Shown here piece by piece: positions 1 through 12,000 of a stretch of DNA of 64,000 nt. Both the position numbers and the translations under genes were made by a program. The notes under the pieces are model-generated. The model was not told the origin of the DNA. It saw only the letters and a program-made list of their open reading frames with translations, and ran no database searches. Each line of letters begins with the position of its first letter. Position 1 is the first letter of the stretch. Origin of the DNA: Amyelois transitella. Lineage: Eukaryota; Arthropoda; Insecta; Lepidoptera; Pyralidae. The stretch lies in assembly GCF_032362555.1 (NCBI RefSeq), contig NC_083509.1, positions 868,001-932,000 on the forward strand. The letters are read 5' to 3'.

Positions 1-354
1 GCTGCTGATGGTTGCAGCGTGATGTTATATAGTCTAAAGCCTTACTCGATAAATGATACTTTTAACACAAAAAGAATTTTTCAATTCGAACCAGTAGTTC
101 CTGAGATTAGCGCGTTCAAACAAACAAACTCTTCAGCTTTATAATATTAGTATAGATAGTTTTACAAAGTTTAAAAGAGCTTGGGTATAGCTATAGCCAC
201 GAGATCCAGCAACTAGTCGCCAGAGGGTAGTAATAAAAGTAATTTTTGTGCAATTTCTGATACCTAAGTCAAATATGCGAAGTAGACGTTGCAACTTACT
301 GGGCAAAATATATACCTATCTAAGTTTGAACCCATTCACCTGAACTTTAATTAC
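1..354. other. Distal intron of HELQ, no exon seen
   Basis: This stretch lies beyond the last visible HELQ exon. The following exon of the family, which should begin shortly after the motif in exon 7, was not recognised here, so it probably lies outside the window. AT-rich sequence with no clear repeat. Confidence 0.4.
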
Positions 355-3300
355 CTGAAAGCAGTCTCCAGCAGCGCCCTCTCATCGGCCGCCAGCCCCG
401 CGTGGTGGAACCCCACTCCGAACCTCACAGCGCGGGTCAGAGCCGAACTAGCGCCCTCACCCACTAACGCGGCCTCTAACGCTTGCCGCTCTACAGTGCG
501 GTGAGACGTCATCTCTCTAAAAGTTAGAACAATTAACATGACAACCATAAATCAACATACACATACATAAAATCACGCCTCTTTCCCGGAGGGGTAGGCA
601 GAGACTACCTCTTTCCACTTGCCACGATCTCTGCATATTTCCTTCGCTTCATCCACATTCATAACTCTCTAAAATTCATAAATCAACATCATTATAATTA
701 ACTGTTGTTCTAATTGAATTTTAACACGATTCAGGAATAGGCATTTCAGATAACTGCGTGGAGTTAATGACGTACAATTTTTATTGCTACTATGTAAATT
801 TCTATGCAATAAAGATATTACAAACAAACCAACAAACACCAGCCAGACAAGGAAACTTGATCAATTTCGATCATGGTCACACAAATCTCTTCCTCATGGA
901 TGTCGTAAAAGGCGACTAAGGGATAGGCTTATAAACTTGGGATTCTTTTTTTAGGCGACTGGTTAGCAACCTGTCACTATTTGAATCTCAATTCTTTCAT
1001 TAAGCCAAACAGCTGAACGTGGCCTATCAGTCTTTTTAAGACTGTTGGCTCTGTCTACCCCGCAAGGGATATAGGCGTGATTATACATACATAATGTTAC
1101 ACAAATCGCGAAAGGAAAGTAGCCTCTAAAGTTTTTATCAGAACAAAAAGATGACAACATCATCAATATAATTTGGTTAGTTCTTCTTCTTGATCGCGTT
1201 CTTCATAACTAAAGGTCAAACCTCATATACATATTCGACAATTATTAAGCGATTTCGACAATTATTAAGCGATATGTAGTATCCTATAATAATTTTGAAT
1301 TTGAATATAAGGCATTTCTTGGTGTATCTAAGGAGTTTAGCTGTTAATGAGTGAAGGAGACAGCAATACAGCTAACCTCCTCTGCAGCTTGCATAGCAAG
1401 GAGGCGACGTTCTCGCAGTTCCGCTTGGTGGGGCAGAACACCAGGCAGGACGCCTGAGGCACCACCTCCGACACTAGGCCTCCCAGCCAGTCGGGGTCTA
1501 ACGCTGTAGCTGCTGGCACATACTGAAACCATAAATTTAAATCTACATACATATGATCACGTCTATATCCCTAGCGGGCTAGACAGAGCCACCAGTCTTG
1601 AAAAGACTGTAAGGCCACGTTCAGCTGTTCGGCTTAATGATAGAATTGAGATTCAAATAGTGACAGGTTGCTAGCCCATCGCTTAAAGGAAGAATCCCAA
1701 GTTTATAAACCAATCACTTTGTCGCCTTTTACGACATCCGTGGGGTAGAGATGGAGTAGACCTATTATTTTTTCTATTGGTGCCGGAAACCACACGGCAA
1801 AACTTTCGTAAACGTTGCTAAAAATGAAGATAATATTTCTCTCTCTCCCAATTACAAAGGCAACAGACCTTTTCTAAATGCTGAAGTTCAACGCCAATAA
1901 ATTATTATACAAAATATGTGATACTTTTTATACCAGTTCACAAAAGATTTGGCACACTTGAAGCTGTCAACTGTTATCTTAAACAATTTTTCAGTTTAGT
2001 TCAACAATGATTAATATCACCACTGTTAGGGCGTTTCTCATGTTGAAGAAGAAAATGCTGCAGTGCAGTTTGTTACCGCTTCTTCTGCACTGACGCCTTG
2101 GAAGCGGCAGTAAACTTAGTTTTAAGTAATTTATTTGACGTCAACCAATGTTGTTAAACCATACGTTTTGACAATTATTAAGCGATATGAGTATCCTATA
2201 ATAATGAATAAAAATTTTGAATTTGAAGAGCAGGGTTTTTTAGTAACAAAATCAATCTAAACACACAAATTCAATAGTCAGAACTCACATCATAAGCCAG
2301 CTGCCTCTCCGGCACCAGCTCCATGCCGCCCCCCCACTCGATCCTGTACAGCATGTCCCCCAACTTGACGTACTCTGTCAGCTCCACAGGCCTGAACTCC
2401 CGTTGGAAGACGTCAGCGCGGAGGAACTTCGCCACTGAAGGCAAGTTGCCTATTGTGGCACTCATTCCCACTATTTGAATGCCTTCTGGTTATAGGAGAA
2501 TAAGAAGAAGTATTTGAATAATCTTTGTTTAAGTACACCCGATTGATGGATTCACAAAATAACAATTAGGTATATATAACTCTGAGATTTTTTTTTATTG
2601 AACCTCTAAATGTACATCAATATTGAAGACTGAGAAGGTGTTTGTTATAAATATACGATTATATATTCGGGCTCTTGAGAGCTTGAGTCTTTAGTTTAGG
2701 TATATTATTATTTTTTTTACTGTAATATGTAAACATTTGTAGAGTATTGTAAGGGACCTAAACATGGGAGAACCAAAATTTGATCCTTGAGGGACACCAA
2801 ATTGGGATTATTATATCGCTGGGCAAGAGTACTTACTATTGGCAAAAATGACAGTCGTGAGCAATGTCTCCAAGGTTCCACCTCGTCCAGGCTCCCCTAT
2901 GAGATGCAGCTCATCAACCTAAAAATAAAAATGTTTATAGGACAAAAATATGTGACAAAGTTCTAAAGTGCCGTGTGGTTCCCGGCTCCAGTACAAAAAA
3001 GAATAGGACCACTCCATCTCTTTCCCATGGATGTCGTAAAAAGGATAGGCTTATAAAATGGCGAATCTTTTTTTAAGCGATGGGCTAGCAATCTGTCACT
3101 ATTTGAATCTCAATTCTATCTTTAATACCCCCATACTACAGTACTACATTATAACCATACATCTGAACATGGCCTTTCATTCCTTTCAAGACAGCCAACT
3201 TTATCCACTCTGTAAGACATAATTAGTATATATGTATGTACCACAATAAGGCCAATCTCTTGCAAGCGATCCAACTCAATGAGGCTCCGAACTAACGCGA

Positions 3301-4785
3301 GTCCTTTCTCTATAGTAGCGATGTAGATGCTATTTTTTCTTCTCCTCTTCTTGGGGGGAATGTGGCCTTTACCCCCTGTGTATTCCTCGACTAAAAATTC
3401 AAGTTTCACTGCAAATGGAGACAATGCCCAAATCTGGAACAGAAAAAAATCTCAAATCTGCCTGGTAAGTAAGATGAGCAAATAATGCCCATTCACTCAC
3501 AAATATCGGGGAGGGAATTCCAAATCACACTATTATGTTATTATCATATTTATGTAAACACAAAATTTAAATCATGTAAAAACTCAACAGTTCAAAAAAC
3601 AGTCATTTTTGTCATTCTTGTTCATAAATACTATTATAACCTTTTACCTTTTCTTGTACAATAGCAACAAAAGGAAGAATAAACAGTGCATTCTTTTTCC
3701 TATTGAGAACTTCATTCAGCATCAGCACCTCAGCCACGAGGGTTTTACCCCCGCTCGTGGGTAACGCATAGATGAGGTTACGTCTTTCCTTGATGGCGTC
3801 TAGATTCAGGCATTCTTCTTGCCAGTCTGTTACAGAGAAGTAATTTTTATATTTTTAAGGGGACAAATAAAACAGATTGAATTAGCCTCAAGGTAAGTTT
3901 GAGCCTTGTGTTACTAACTTATTGATTTGTTTTTCAGGATTCAGGATTCAAACCTGGGACCTATTGTGTTACAGATGGGTGCACTTCTGTTGCACCACAG
4001 AGGCCGTTATTATGCTTTTTATAAGCGATTGATACAATAACTGAGGAGAAAGCTAAAAATAGCAGATTTATTTTGAGTGAACTAAACTTACCATAAAATT
4101 TCTCAATATTCCTGAAAGTTTTGAATAAACTTTTTGTTATCAATGGCAAACCATAAAATGTGTCCCCGTCACACAGTTTCTGATCTATCCTTCCATGTTT
4201 GTTTACTTCATTTGATTTGCATTTCTCTTCAACTAATATACCACTTTCTTTGATATCTAATAAAAATGAATCCTTTGTCTCAAACAGAGAACTTTTGTCA
4301 ACCTTATTATCTATATCACATATTGATTTATTCACTAAGTCAAATGTTTCCTCTATATCCTTAAAATGATTTTGACAGTTTGAAGACACAAGTTTATCGT
4401 GACTAGATTTTATTTCTAATTCTGAACAAAACATATCATCCGATAAATCATCTTCAGTGATGGTGTCGTGTAACACATTGTTCTTTTTACGAAAATTTGT
4501 CAATGCTAATGATTCCCAATTCTCAACATCTTTCATGATTGAGCCCTCGATACCAGGAGAACATGGAATGCTTGTAGGTTCGGATTCGTTCAAGTACTCT
4601 ACCTGATTGCACGGCAGAGGCGGAGATTCACATCTACCCGAGGAGCTGATCACAGTTGACGATATCTGACGGTGAATAGGACTGTGGTTTACGATATCTC
4701 TTGAGCACAATACCCTGCTTGTACCCAATCGTCTTCGTTTCGGTGTGGAAGTATTATCAACATCAAATTTGTTATACGAATTCAT
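355..4785 (-). CDS. HELQ: HELQ / mus301 helicase, N-terminal seven exons (partial)
   Basis: Superfamily 2 Ski2-like 3'-5' DNA helicase acting in the nucleus in replication-fork repair, crosslink repair and homologous recombination (Drosophila mus301/spn-C, human HELQ). Exons on the minus strand: 4092-4785, 3648-3826, 3242-3433, 2837-2918, 2289-2485, 1377-1522, 355-516. All phases join, giving about 550 residues. Exon 1 (about 230 aa) is a polar, Ser/Asp-rich disordered N-terminus, as usual in the family. Exon 2 carries Walker A (TSGGKT) followed by [11 protein letters not shown]. Exon 3 carries VEEYTGGKG and the IATIEKG motif. The VDELH box spans the exon 3/4 junction. Exon 5 carries motif III (GMSATIG) and [11 protein letters not shown]. 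Exon 6 carries [15 protein letters not shown]. Exon 7 carries [14 protein letters not shown]. This combination fits HELQ better than POLQ. The start is the first ATG of exon 1. C-terminal helicase and HhH exons lie off the left edge. Divergent from troponin T. Confidence 0.93.
559..676 (-). mobile_element. TATG-tail LINE 3' stub
   Basis: A 118-nt 3' fragment of the non-LTR family whose long copy is at 30.8-32.2 kb, in inverted orientation. It is flanked by perfect 13-bp target duplications (CATAAATCAACAT at 546-558 and 677-689), so it is a true retrotransposition product. Its tail lies about 42 nt upstream of the HELQ exon 7 acceptor. Confidence 0.85.
870..1093 (+). mobile_element. Family A short retroelement
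   Basis: Degenerate copy of the roughly 250-bp family recognised by the blocks GGATGTCGTAAAAGGCGACT, CTGTCACTATTTGAATCTCA, GTTGGCTCTGTCTACCCCGC and a TATG-type tail. It lies in HELQ intron 6. Confidence 0.75.
1546..1799 (-). mobile_element. Family A short retroelement
   Basis: Near full-length inverted copy, from the TATG tail at 1546 to the head CCGTGTGGTTTCCGGCACCA (reverse complement) ending near 1799. It lies in HELQ intron 5 with its tail about 23 nt from the exon 6 acceptor. Confidence 0.8.
1990..2231 (+). repeat. 3'-tail repeat family (LINE-like 3' end)
   Basis: About 240 bp ending in AATAAAAATTTTGAATTTGAA-type sequence. It contains GTTTGTTACCGCTTCTTCTG, GTCAACCAATG and CCTATAATAATGAATAAA. 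Related copies lie at 1243-1310, 5257-5435, 35745-35985 (interrupted), 38220-38420 (minus) and 46255-46440 (minus). The shared 3' ends and variable 5' ends suggest 5'-truncated non-LTR retroelements. Confidence 0.6.
2968..3240 (+). mobile_element. Family A copy abutting HELQ exon 3 donor
   Basis: Full-length but diverged copy, head GTGCCGTGTGGTTCCCGG at 2968 and tail TATATGTATGTA ending at 3240. On the minus strand the tail supplies the intron start of HELQ exon 3: the exon ends at 3242 and the intron begins GTACATACATATA. Confidence 0.8.
3859..4006 (-). mobile_element. SINE family B fragment
   Basis: Inverted, internally deleted copy of the tRNA-headed SINE best seen at 22037-22290. It has the 3' block GATTGAATTAGCCTC and a decayed B box (ATTCAAACCTGGGACC) and A-box end (CACCACAGAGGCC). 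It lies in HELQ intron 1. Confidence 0.65.
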
Positions 4786-5960
4786 TTTATTTTTACAATA
4801 TAATATACCTAGTGAAATTGTTACTTAATTTCATTATATAAGTACCTAATTTAAACGACACGCCACAAATCTATTATAATTAATTTCATATATTTTAATT
4901 AAATTAAATCAAATGTTTTGGTGTTTACAAACTTTCAAATACCGTACATACATGTGATATGGCAAATAATCCCGTTAAGACAGTGACAATGACATTTGAG
5001 TGACAAATGAGCCTCAGGGAGAGAACATTGATTTATAGATCCATATTTTAAAATTAGTGTTAACTAGTTTACAGTATTTTACCCTATTTGCGAACTCTTT
5101 ATTACCCTGCGTTAATGCATGACATGTGCTGCTTATGTTCAGACCTAGAGATAAGCTAGACTTTCAGCAAGTAAAAACTTCTAAACGTTTCAATAATTGA
5201 TTATAATCATCACTAGGTACACATTTATATTCCAAATCTAAGTTTGGATACTTGTGGTACATTATTGAAGTAAATGCTGCAGCGTAGTTTGTTACCGCTT
5301 CTTCTGCACTGCACACAAGTTGTTTAAAGTAATTTATTTGAGGTCAACCAATGTTATCAAACCAAAAGATATAACAATTAGATATTAAGTGATGTTTGAA
5401 ATGTCCCTTAATAATGAATTAATATGTTGAATTTGACTCGTACCTGTGTTGGCGCTGTGTTTTGCTTACCATTTAGTCTATCTAATCTTTCTCCTTAGAG
5501 TCGACTAGCAACTAAAAGCTTATAGGTACAGGTAATATGTACCTACTTATGTAGTATGTATTATCTTTATGAGATGGCTTATAAAGATACATATAGTCAC
5601 GTCTATATCCCTTGCGGGTAAAAAGCTAAAAGTCTCTAAAAGACTGAAAGGCCTCGTTCAGATAATATTTCATTAAGTTATAATATAATAGTATATTTTT
5701 ATAGTACATGAGATTAGTATATTTTTGTTTTAAACGAATGAAATTAGCGGTCCGATTCTGAAGAAATTTTGGCACAGAGATAGAATAGACTTTCAGGAGG
5801 AACTAGGCTCCTTTTTCCAGGAAATTTTCACGGGAACGAAGCCCCGCGCAAAGCTAGTATTACTTTAAATAGGAACTTAGAAGATAATAATCGTATGGTT
5901 GGTCCCCCATAATATTATTAAATGATTACCATTACAAATATAGAATTATTACCTTCAAAG
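4786..5960. other. Spacer upstream of HELQ with repeat fragments
   Basis: Presumed HELQ promoter side. AT-rich sequence without a recognisable TATA box at a fixed distance. It contains a 3'-tail repeat at about 5257-5435, an inverted family A 3' fragment at 5593-5670, and a Helitron-like 3' end (CCCCGCGCAAAGCTAGTA) ending near 5860. No gene is seen. Confidence 0.5.
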
Positions 5961-6470
5961 TGTCAGAATGGCGGGTGTACCTCACGTTACGGCCTTTTCC
6001 CCAACCAATAACTTTGGCAGCTGTGAATCAAAAAAGGTGAAACCACACACAAGAAAAAAAAAAATTGACAAGTGAAGAACCAGTGGAACATTCACCAGTG
6101 TCCAGCTAGAACGGGGTACCAGGCTACGGACTTGGAAAGGCGAAGAGAATCGGAAGTCTTCCCGAAACATACGTGAACGGGCGTTTTTCGGCGGATTGGT
6201 GAACTGCGGTGAAGGACTGCGATTGCCGACAGGTGAGGGACCTGTCCAGGGTGCTGCCTGCCGAAAATCACCGGAATCCGAAAGCGGGCTAGGCGTCCAG
6301 GACGGAAAATCCGGCTGGCCAATCAGCGGTTTTTCCCAGATTGCCGCTAAACTCCGGGGACCAACGTGACCGACCCACCGAAACCCGACGCCTTGGCTGG
6401 AAACAAGTCCATCGAGGCCCTGACCATCTTCCTGGGACAAGCCAACATCAGACAGTATCGAATTTTCGAT
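5961..6470 (+). pseudogene. GC-rich unassigned coding relic
   Basis: About 500 bp clearly richer in G+C than its surroundings. From an ATG at 5968, the plus strand codes 36 codons before a stop. Further plus-strand segments without stops follow in shifting frames, including a stretch ending SIEALTIFLGQANIRQYRIF near 6400-6465. A minus-strand frame is also open for 152 codons. It reads like the remains of a retroelement 5' region or gag-like ORF. I cannot name a family, so this is a low-confidence call. Confidence 0.25.
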
Positions 6471-6471
6471 C

Positions 6472-6515
6472 GATCATGGTAATCACATAAAATATGTGAT
6501 TACCATGATCTTAGC
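6472..6515. repeat. Short near-perfect palindrome
   Basis: Arms GATCATGGTAATCACAT and ATGTGATTACCATGATC are separated by a short A-rich loop. It lies at the end of the GC-rich relic. Confidence 0.8.
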
Positions 6516-6639
6516 TGGGTTAGATTCACCAATTCTCCACGTTCACGGAGTTAAGACAGGTCAAGGCGGTGACTTCGCCTTATTACCAAACTTACCACTT
6601 CTGAATTAGAATAACGTCCATAGGCATACAAATAGAATA

Positions 6640-6780
6640 GTAAACAATATCGTATGATACCCTGCACATTCAGGAACCTGGACGTGTAACCATGATCCGA
6701 TGTAGGTTGGGTTTAGACGGGAACCGCTTCGTGTAAAAACCTGACTAAACCAACCTAACATTGTGATGATACACCCTTAA
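6640..6780 (+). mobile_element. SINE family C 3' fragment
   Basis: Contains CTGCACATTCAGGAACCTGG and GTGTAAAAACCTGACTAAACC, which match the middle of the family C copy at 53514-53862. The tRNA-like head is missing. Confidence 0.6.
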
Positions 6781-6877
6781 ATCCCCCTCCAGAGGGGTAA
6801 TGATGTAACCGGGTTTATTACGCCAGGAGGATGATGTTGATAATAGCGATTTTATTTACGTAGGGAAAGCAATATAT

Positions 6878-7210
6878 TGCCGTGTGGTACCCGGCACCAA
6901 TAGAAAAATGAATAGGACCACTCCATTTCACTCCCATGGATGTCGTAAAAGGCGACTCAATTCTATCTCAAAGCCAAATAGCTGAACGTGGCCTATCAGT
7001 CTTTTCAAGACTGTTGGCTCTGTCTACCCCGGAAGGGATATATAAAAGCAATAAATACATACATATTACACGTTTTATCTCTTACGGGGTAGACAGACCC
7101 AATAGCTTTTTAAAAAGGTTACGACCACTTTCAGTTGTAGATATTAATGATGAAATTGAAATTCAATTCGTGACTTGCTAGCCCATCGCCTAAAAGAAGA
7201 ATCCCATGTT
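6878..7210. mobile_element. Two family A fragments head to tail
   Basis: A plus copy (about 6878-7045, with an internal deletion after GGCGACT) is followed by an inverted 3' half copy (about 7060-7210). Both are in the troponin T upstream region. Confidence 0.7.
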
Positions 7211-7249
7211 TATTTGCATTTTCCTTAATCGACTCTTACAAGCTGCACA

Positions 7250-7443
7250 TCAAGGGAAGCAGCTGCTGGAAAGCAATCGCGACGTCAAAGCAATCGTCCG
7301 GAACTGCCTGTTGGCTGGTGAATTGGTCGTTGCACTGCATGACGTGCCGGGTGCAGGGTTCCCTCGAAACCGGAGCTGGCTAGCAGCCGTCGGCTCAAAA
7401 ATGACTTGAGCTATATATAGAGCGGCGGGGAGGGCGGGGAAGA
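7250..7443 (+). promoter_or_regulatory. Troponin T core promoter with E-box
   Basis: TATATATA at 7412-7419 precedes a GC-rich leader by the usual 25-30 nt, so initiation near 7440-7450 is inferred. A CAGCTG E-box at about 7259, the kind bound by myogenic bHLH factors, lies 150 nt upstream. The region changes abruptly from AT-rich repeats to GC-rich unique sequence at about 7250. Confidence 0.55.
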
Positions 7444-7578
7444 CCGCGAGCGGCGAGCAGCCCTCCGCCGCGGCCAGAGCCGCCTCGGTCGCCGCGGACT
7501 CCACATTCCAACGTCGCTGTGCTGCCGGTCTTGCAAACCAGTGCGAGTGACTGACTGACCGTCTTCTACCCGTGCGAC
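7444..7578 (+). other. Troponin T exon 1, non-coding leader
   Basis: GC-rich leader downstream of the TATA box, ending at a strong donor (GTAAGT at 7579). The start is inferred from the TATA box. The next exon carries the ATG. Confidence 0.5.
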
Positions 7579-7639
7579 GTAAGTGCCAGTGACCAGTGTC
7601 AGTGTGGTGATAAAGTTGGGGTGAGATGTGAGGGGTGGT

Positions 7640-7649
7640 CTAAAAATAA
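7640..7649 (+). promoter_or_regulatory. MEF2-type site in troponin T intron 1
   Basis: CTAAAAATAA matches the MEF2 consensus YTAWWWWTAR exactly. Insect muscle genes, including Drosophila troponin T, are known to use MEF2 sites in upstream and first-intron enhancers. Its function here is inferred. Confidence 0.45.
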
Positions 7650-9010
7650 GCGCGCGCGCATAGCGCCTTAAGCGGCAGGCGCGCGGAAATAGCAGCGCCT
7701 TGTATAGCGGCCGGATTGCGTTACAGCCAGGAAACGGATTTTCGTGATACTTGCACGCACACACACAGACATATTGTTAACACATTGTTCAGATTCATTT
7801 CAAAACTTGCATAAAAAATAAAAGACAGTCTTTATAACATAATTTTTGACTTTCAGACCCTGAACAGGTAAAAAACTATCAAAATAAAAGTGGTTAGTAC
7901 TATCAATGTCCGAAACTGTAATATTGTAAATAAGTATTTTGTTCAGCAATATACGAAACAATAAAAATAACTATATAAATGAAAAGATGAAAATTATGTT
8001 GACTTAAAAACAAGTACGCTTTAGAAAAATAACTTTTTGAAGAATAATTACTGGAAAGACCGATTAGATATAAAATTTGAACAAAAATGACTGGACAGAC
8101 CGAATAGATATAAAATTTGAAGACAAAGCTTAATTTTCCATGAAAATCGTGGATAAAAATGAAAAATATATATATAAACTTTACGTAGATAGTTACTCAA
8201 AAATAATTTATGATGCACCAAAAAATTTAATAAGTATTAAAAATATATATTTTTATTAATAAGAAATGAAATAAATTAGCCGATTCTAAAAAAAAAAAAT
8301 CAAGGCCCGCGTAATCCGAGTCCTGGGCCGCATTCAGTTCTATGTGAAATCCAATTTTACACTTTCTTTGAACGTGTGCCAGCGCCTGCTGCCCCGTATG
8401 TGTGCTAAATGGCACGAAAGATAAAACCGCTAAAAATAACCGCGCTTCATAAACAATAAGCACGTTTTCCTTGTCCACGTAACGCCTACGCGCATTTTTC
8501 GTGGACTTGGCACAATTTCAATATGCAACGAAACATAAAATTAACTGAAATTTTAAACGTTTTTACATTCTATGATTTGATCGTTGTTAAGTTGCTAATT
8601 AAGTTAACTATACAAATCAAACATTAACGTTGTAGCATTCTGGAATAAATTATATCAACTGTCTTTATAAATATGAAGTTGTCAATGTTAGTGATAGTTA
8701 ACAATGCTTATTGAAAACTGGCAATAACTTTTTAATGAATACAATTTAGATTGCACGTAGATATATTTGATGGATTGCCAAGAAAGAATTCCGCGATTGA
8801 TTCCTCATAACGACACTGTTGATTGAAATATGTTTGTTTTGGCTCAGCGATATAATGAACATTTTAATTAAAAATAAAACAAACAAAATATAATTTGCGA
8901 CGCAATAAGAAACTGCTCTTGTTAGGCTTTCACATCTTCAATTCTTCATGTAAACAGCCTTACACGTACTCACCGTGAAAAATTCTCTAAATTATTTTTT
9001 TAATTTTCAG
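7650..9010 (+). other. Troponin T intron 1 remainder
   Basis: AT-rich intron without a recognised repeat or exon. A minus-strand 83-codon frame at 8227-8478 has no family resemblance and no splice context. Confidence 0.5.
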
Positions 9011-9028
9011 ACTAAATAAACCATCACC

Positions 9029-12000
9029 ATGTCTGACGAAGAAGAATACTCGTAAGTAAAATAATTACCTACCTTAATTTTTAAATATGTACACAAAAGA
9101 AAAACTCACATAAACACAAGTACTCTCCAACACGAACTTTATTTTCTAAGTCCATCCCTGTGATCTAACCGTAGACCCCAACCATATCGACATTTGTGTG
9201 ATCTCTAAAAACTAAATATGTGCCCTATGTTGTGTTAAACCACCCATTTATTTCACAGTGGCTCCGAGGAGGAGGAAGTTGAAGAAGAAGTTCCGGAGAC
9301 GTAAGTATTACTTCTATCGTCGTCACTTCGGTCAACATTTTTAATCTTCCAAAAATTTAGTTCTCTTTAGATTCTGTTTGAGTTTTATCACTTCAGCTTT
9401 TCTGGGCCTGGTTTCTCTGCCTTGGCGAACCTACCATTTCAGTTAGAGTAAATACGTATCTGAGTCGATGCAGGTTTTAGTTGGCGTCTGACAGTTTGGA
9501 CGATTTTGAGGCATGGCCACGAGTTTTGTACCCGATCTCTTGGAACTGCCAAACTTTGGGCTTATTGCACGCCATCACCAACCCCTTTCTCTCTTTTGTT
9601 GCAGGAAGTAAGTGGCGTGCCCTTTTGGTTGATCCGGCACTCACACTCGCTTAGCTCTTTTAGGCTAAGTTTAGTTGCGACCCTTATGCTTTTAATGCTT
9701 TAGTCGTCGCTTTTCTTGCTTTCAGACTGGCATAACACTAGGAGCTGCTGCTGCAATGAACGTTTCACTAACTGTTACTATTTCATAATAATAGAGACAT
9801 CAGCTTATGACGAGTATCAACTGGTTTTCTGTTGTGTCACCAGCATCTTGTAAATTGGTTTGTACTGTGTGTGGTCTCGACGCAAATAATAAATGGTAGC
9901 TTGTTGTATACAAATATCTTTATTTATTTTGACTTGAACATTTTGTAATCGAAATTATTTTTATTTTCCGCTGCTGTCGTCATTTGGAACATGAAGACCC
10001 GCCCCTAAACCAGAGTAAGTAACAAATTTATTTAAATTTTGGGTATCGCTTTGCTTTTGGCCGTCGGAATCTGTATTGTGATCATACATTGGAATGATTG
10101 GTATTACATTAACATATCTACCAGTTGTATCTGGCTGAACGTTAGGCAAATTACTCAAACTGTATGAAGATTTTACACCAGTATGTAATGAAATCGGCTT
10201 GCAATGCAGTGTGGTGTCGTGCGCAGATTAATCATCTCACCGCTTACTTTGTTTTATTGGAATACCCCTGGTTAGGTCAAATTCTTCATTAATCCAAAAT
10301 TTTAAAATTTATGAGTATATATTTGCACAGGTATTAATCAAAGGGGCATTGTGCTATTGATGTAGAACTTTGCAAAAAATGTAGAGGCTGATTGTTGTTT
10401 TCTGTTTCTAGGAGTAGACCATCGATCGCGTAAGTTGCACCGCTATCTGTGGTGTCACTAACTTTAATTCTATCATTAACTCAATAAAACAACATGGGCG
10501 TGCGCTTTTACTCCAGAATATCAATTATGTTGCATATGTTACTATCAAACAAGCCACTATAAGTATTAAAACTCGAAAGAAAAGTAATACATTGCTGCAT
10601 CTCATCAGAATTAATGTAATCGTACGTTCTTACAGTTGAAAAATCTGGTCAGATGACCGATTTATACGAGAAACCTCGCAAAGTAGGAGATCTATTTTTG
10701 TCGGTCGGCAAGCAATCTATTTCGGACGTAACAGCGCCGCGCCCGCGCCTCTCAAACCAAGATGTCGGTCAGCGCGAGTACTTGAGTCGTCGCGACCTAT
10801 TCCTAGATATGCATGAAAAGAATGGCATGATAAAAGCATGATTATGTATTTCCATCGAAAAGAACATTACATACCATGGACACCGGGTTCGCCACAAAAT
10901 TCCATCCATTCTTCAAATGATTTAAATAACATCTTGGATGACTCAAGTTGAATATAAACAGAACTCCCACGAAAACATATTCAATGTTAACCCGAAGTTT
11001 AGAGGTATCCAACTAATGACTAGTTGTATGTGTACATTCCATACCCATGGTAAATGTTGTTCCACAAAAAACCCCGACAGCTAGAAATCATACAAAAGAT
11101 AATGTACACAAGCTTACTATAATAAATAATGCCACAACATAATTCAATAATAAGGATATTTTAGTTAATAATAATAATGGTCCGTCAGTTATATGTGAAG
11201 TAAATTTTGAAATAATCAAGTAACATGATGAAGTGTTAACTTTAACTGGTGTCGTATGTTTACAAATACAAATACAGCTTAAATCTTAACGACATGTACA
11301 GTACTGAACAAAATCACTGCTTAGACGCTGATGTTAGCGTTTTGCAGAAATGCCCTAACGAGCGAACAGATAAACTAGCCATCATAACAATATAATCGAT
11401 GTATGTTAGCCGTTATAATAACGGTTTTCTAACAATAACATATTGTGAGGCATTAACTATATTGTAATCAAATTAATGTGTTTACAGGGGTGAGGGAGAT
11501 CCAGAATTCATCAAGGTAAATAAACAATAGCAAATATTTCAAGTAAAATGTAGCATTAATTACATACATACATTAATATAGTCACGTTAATATCCCTTGC
11601 GAGGAGACAGAGCCAACATTCTTGGAAAGACTGATAGGCCACGATCAGCATTTGGGCTTGATGATAGAATTAATAATTAATAAGCATTAATTTATTCAAA
11701 ATATACCCATATTAGTTGTTTAATACGTCTAATGCAACTTGTAAGAAGATGATAAACACAGATACTATAACTACAGCTACATACTACACTGTGAAGACGT
11801 GACTAGCATGTGATGAAAAAAAAAGTATTCTACAGTGACATCATCATCTTAATTCTATATCGGTGCATTTTAAGTATTAATAATGCTATAAGGAAACTTG
11901 AGCATAATAAATCCTTCGTTGGATATTTCTCACGGTTACCACAAACTGAAATTAACGTTATTTTACAGCGTCAGGATCAGAAGCGGTCGGATTTGGACGA

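Noticed and set aside
5982..6440. 152-codon minus-strand gene with a C-terminal hydrophobic stretch
   Set aside because: No family resemblance, and the plus strand of the same GC-rich segment looks equally coding-like; reported only as a relic.
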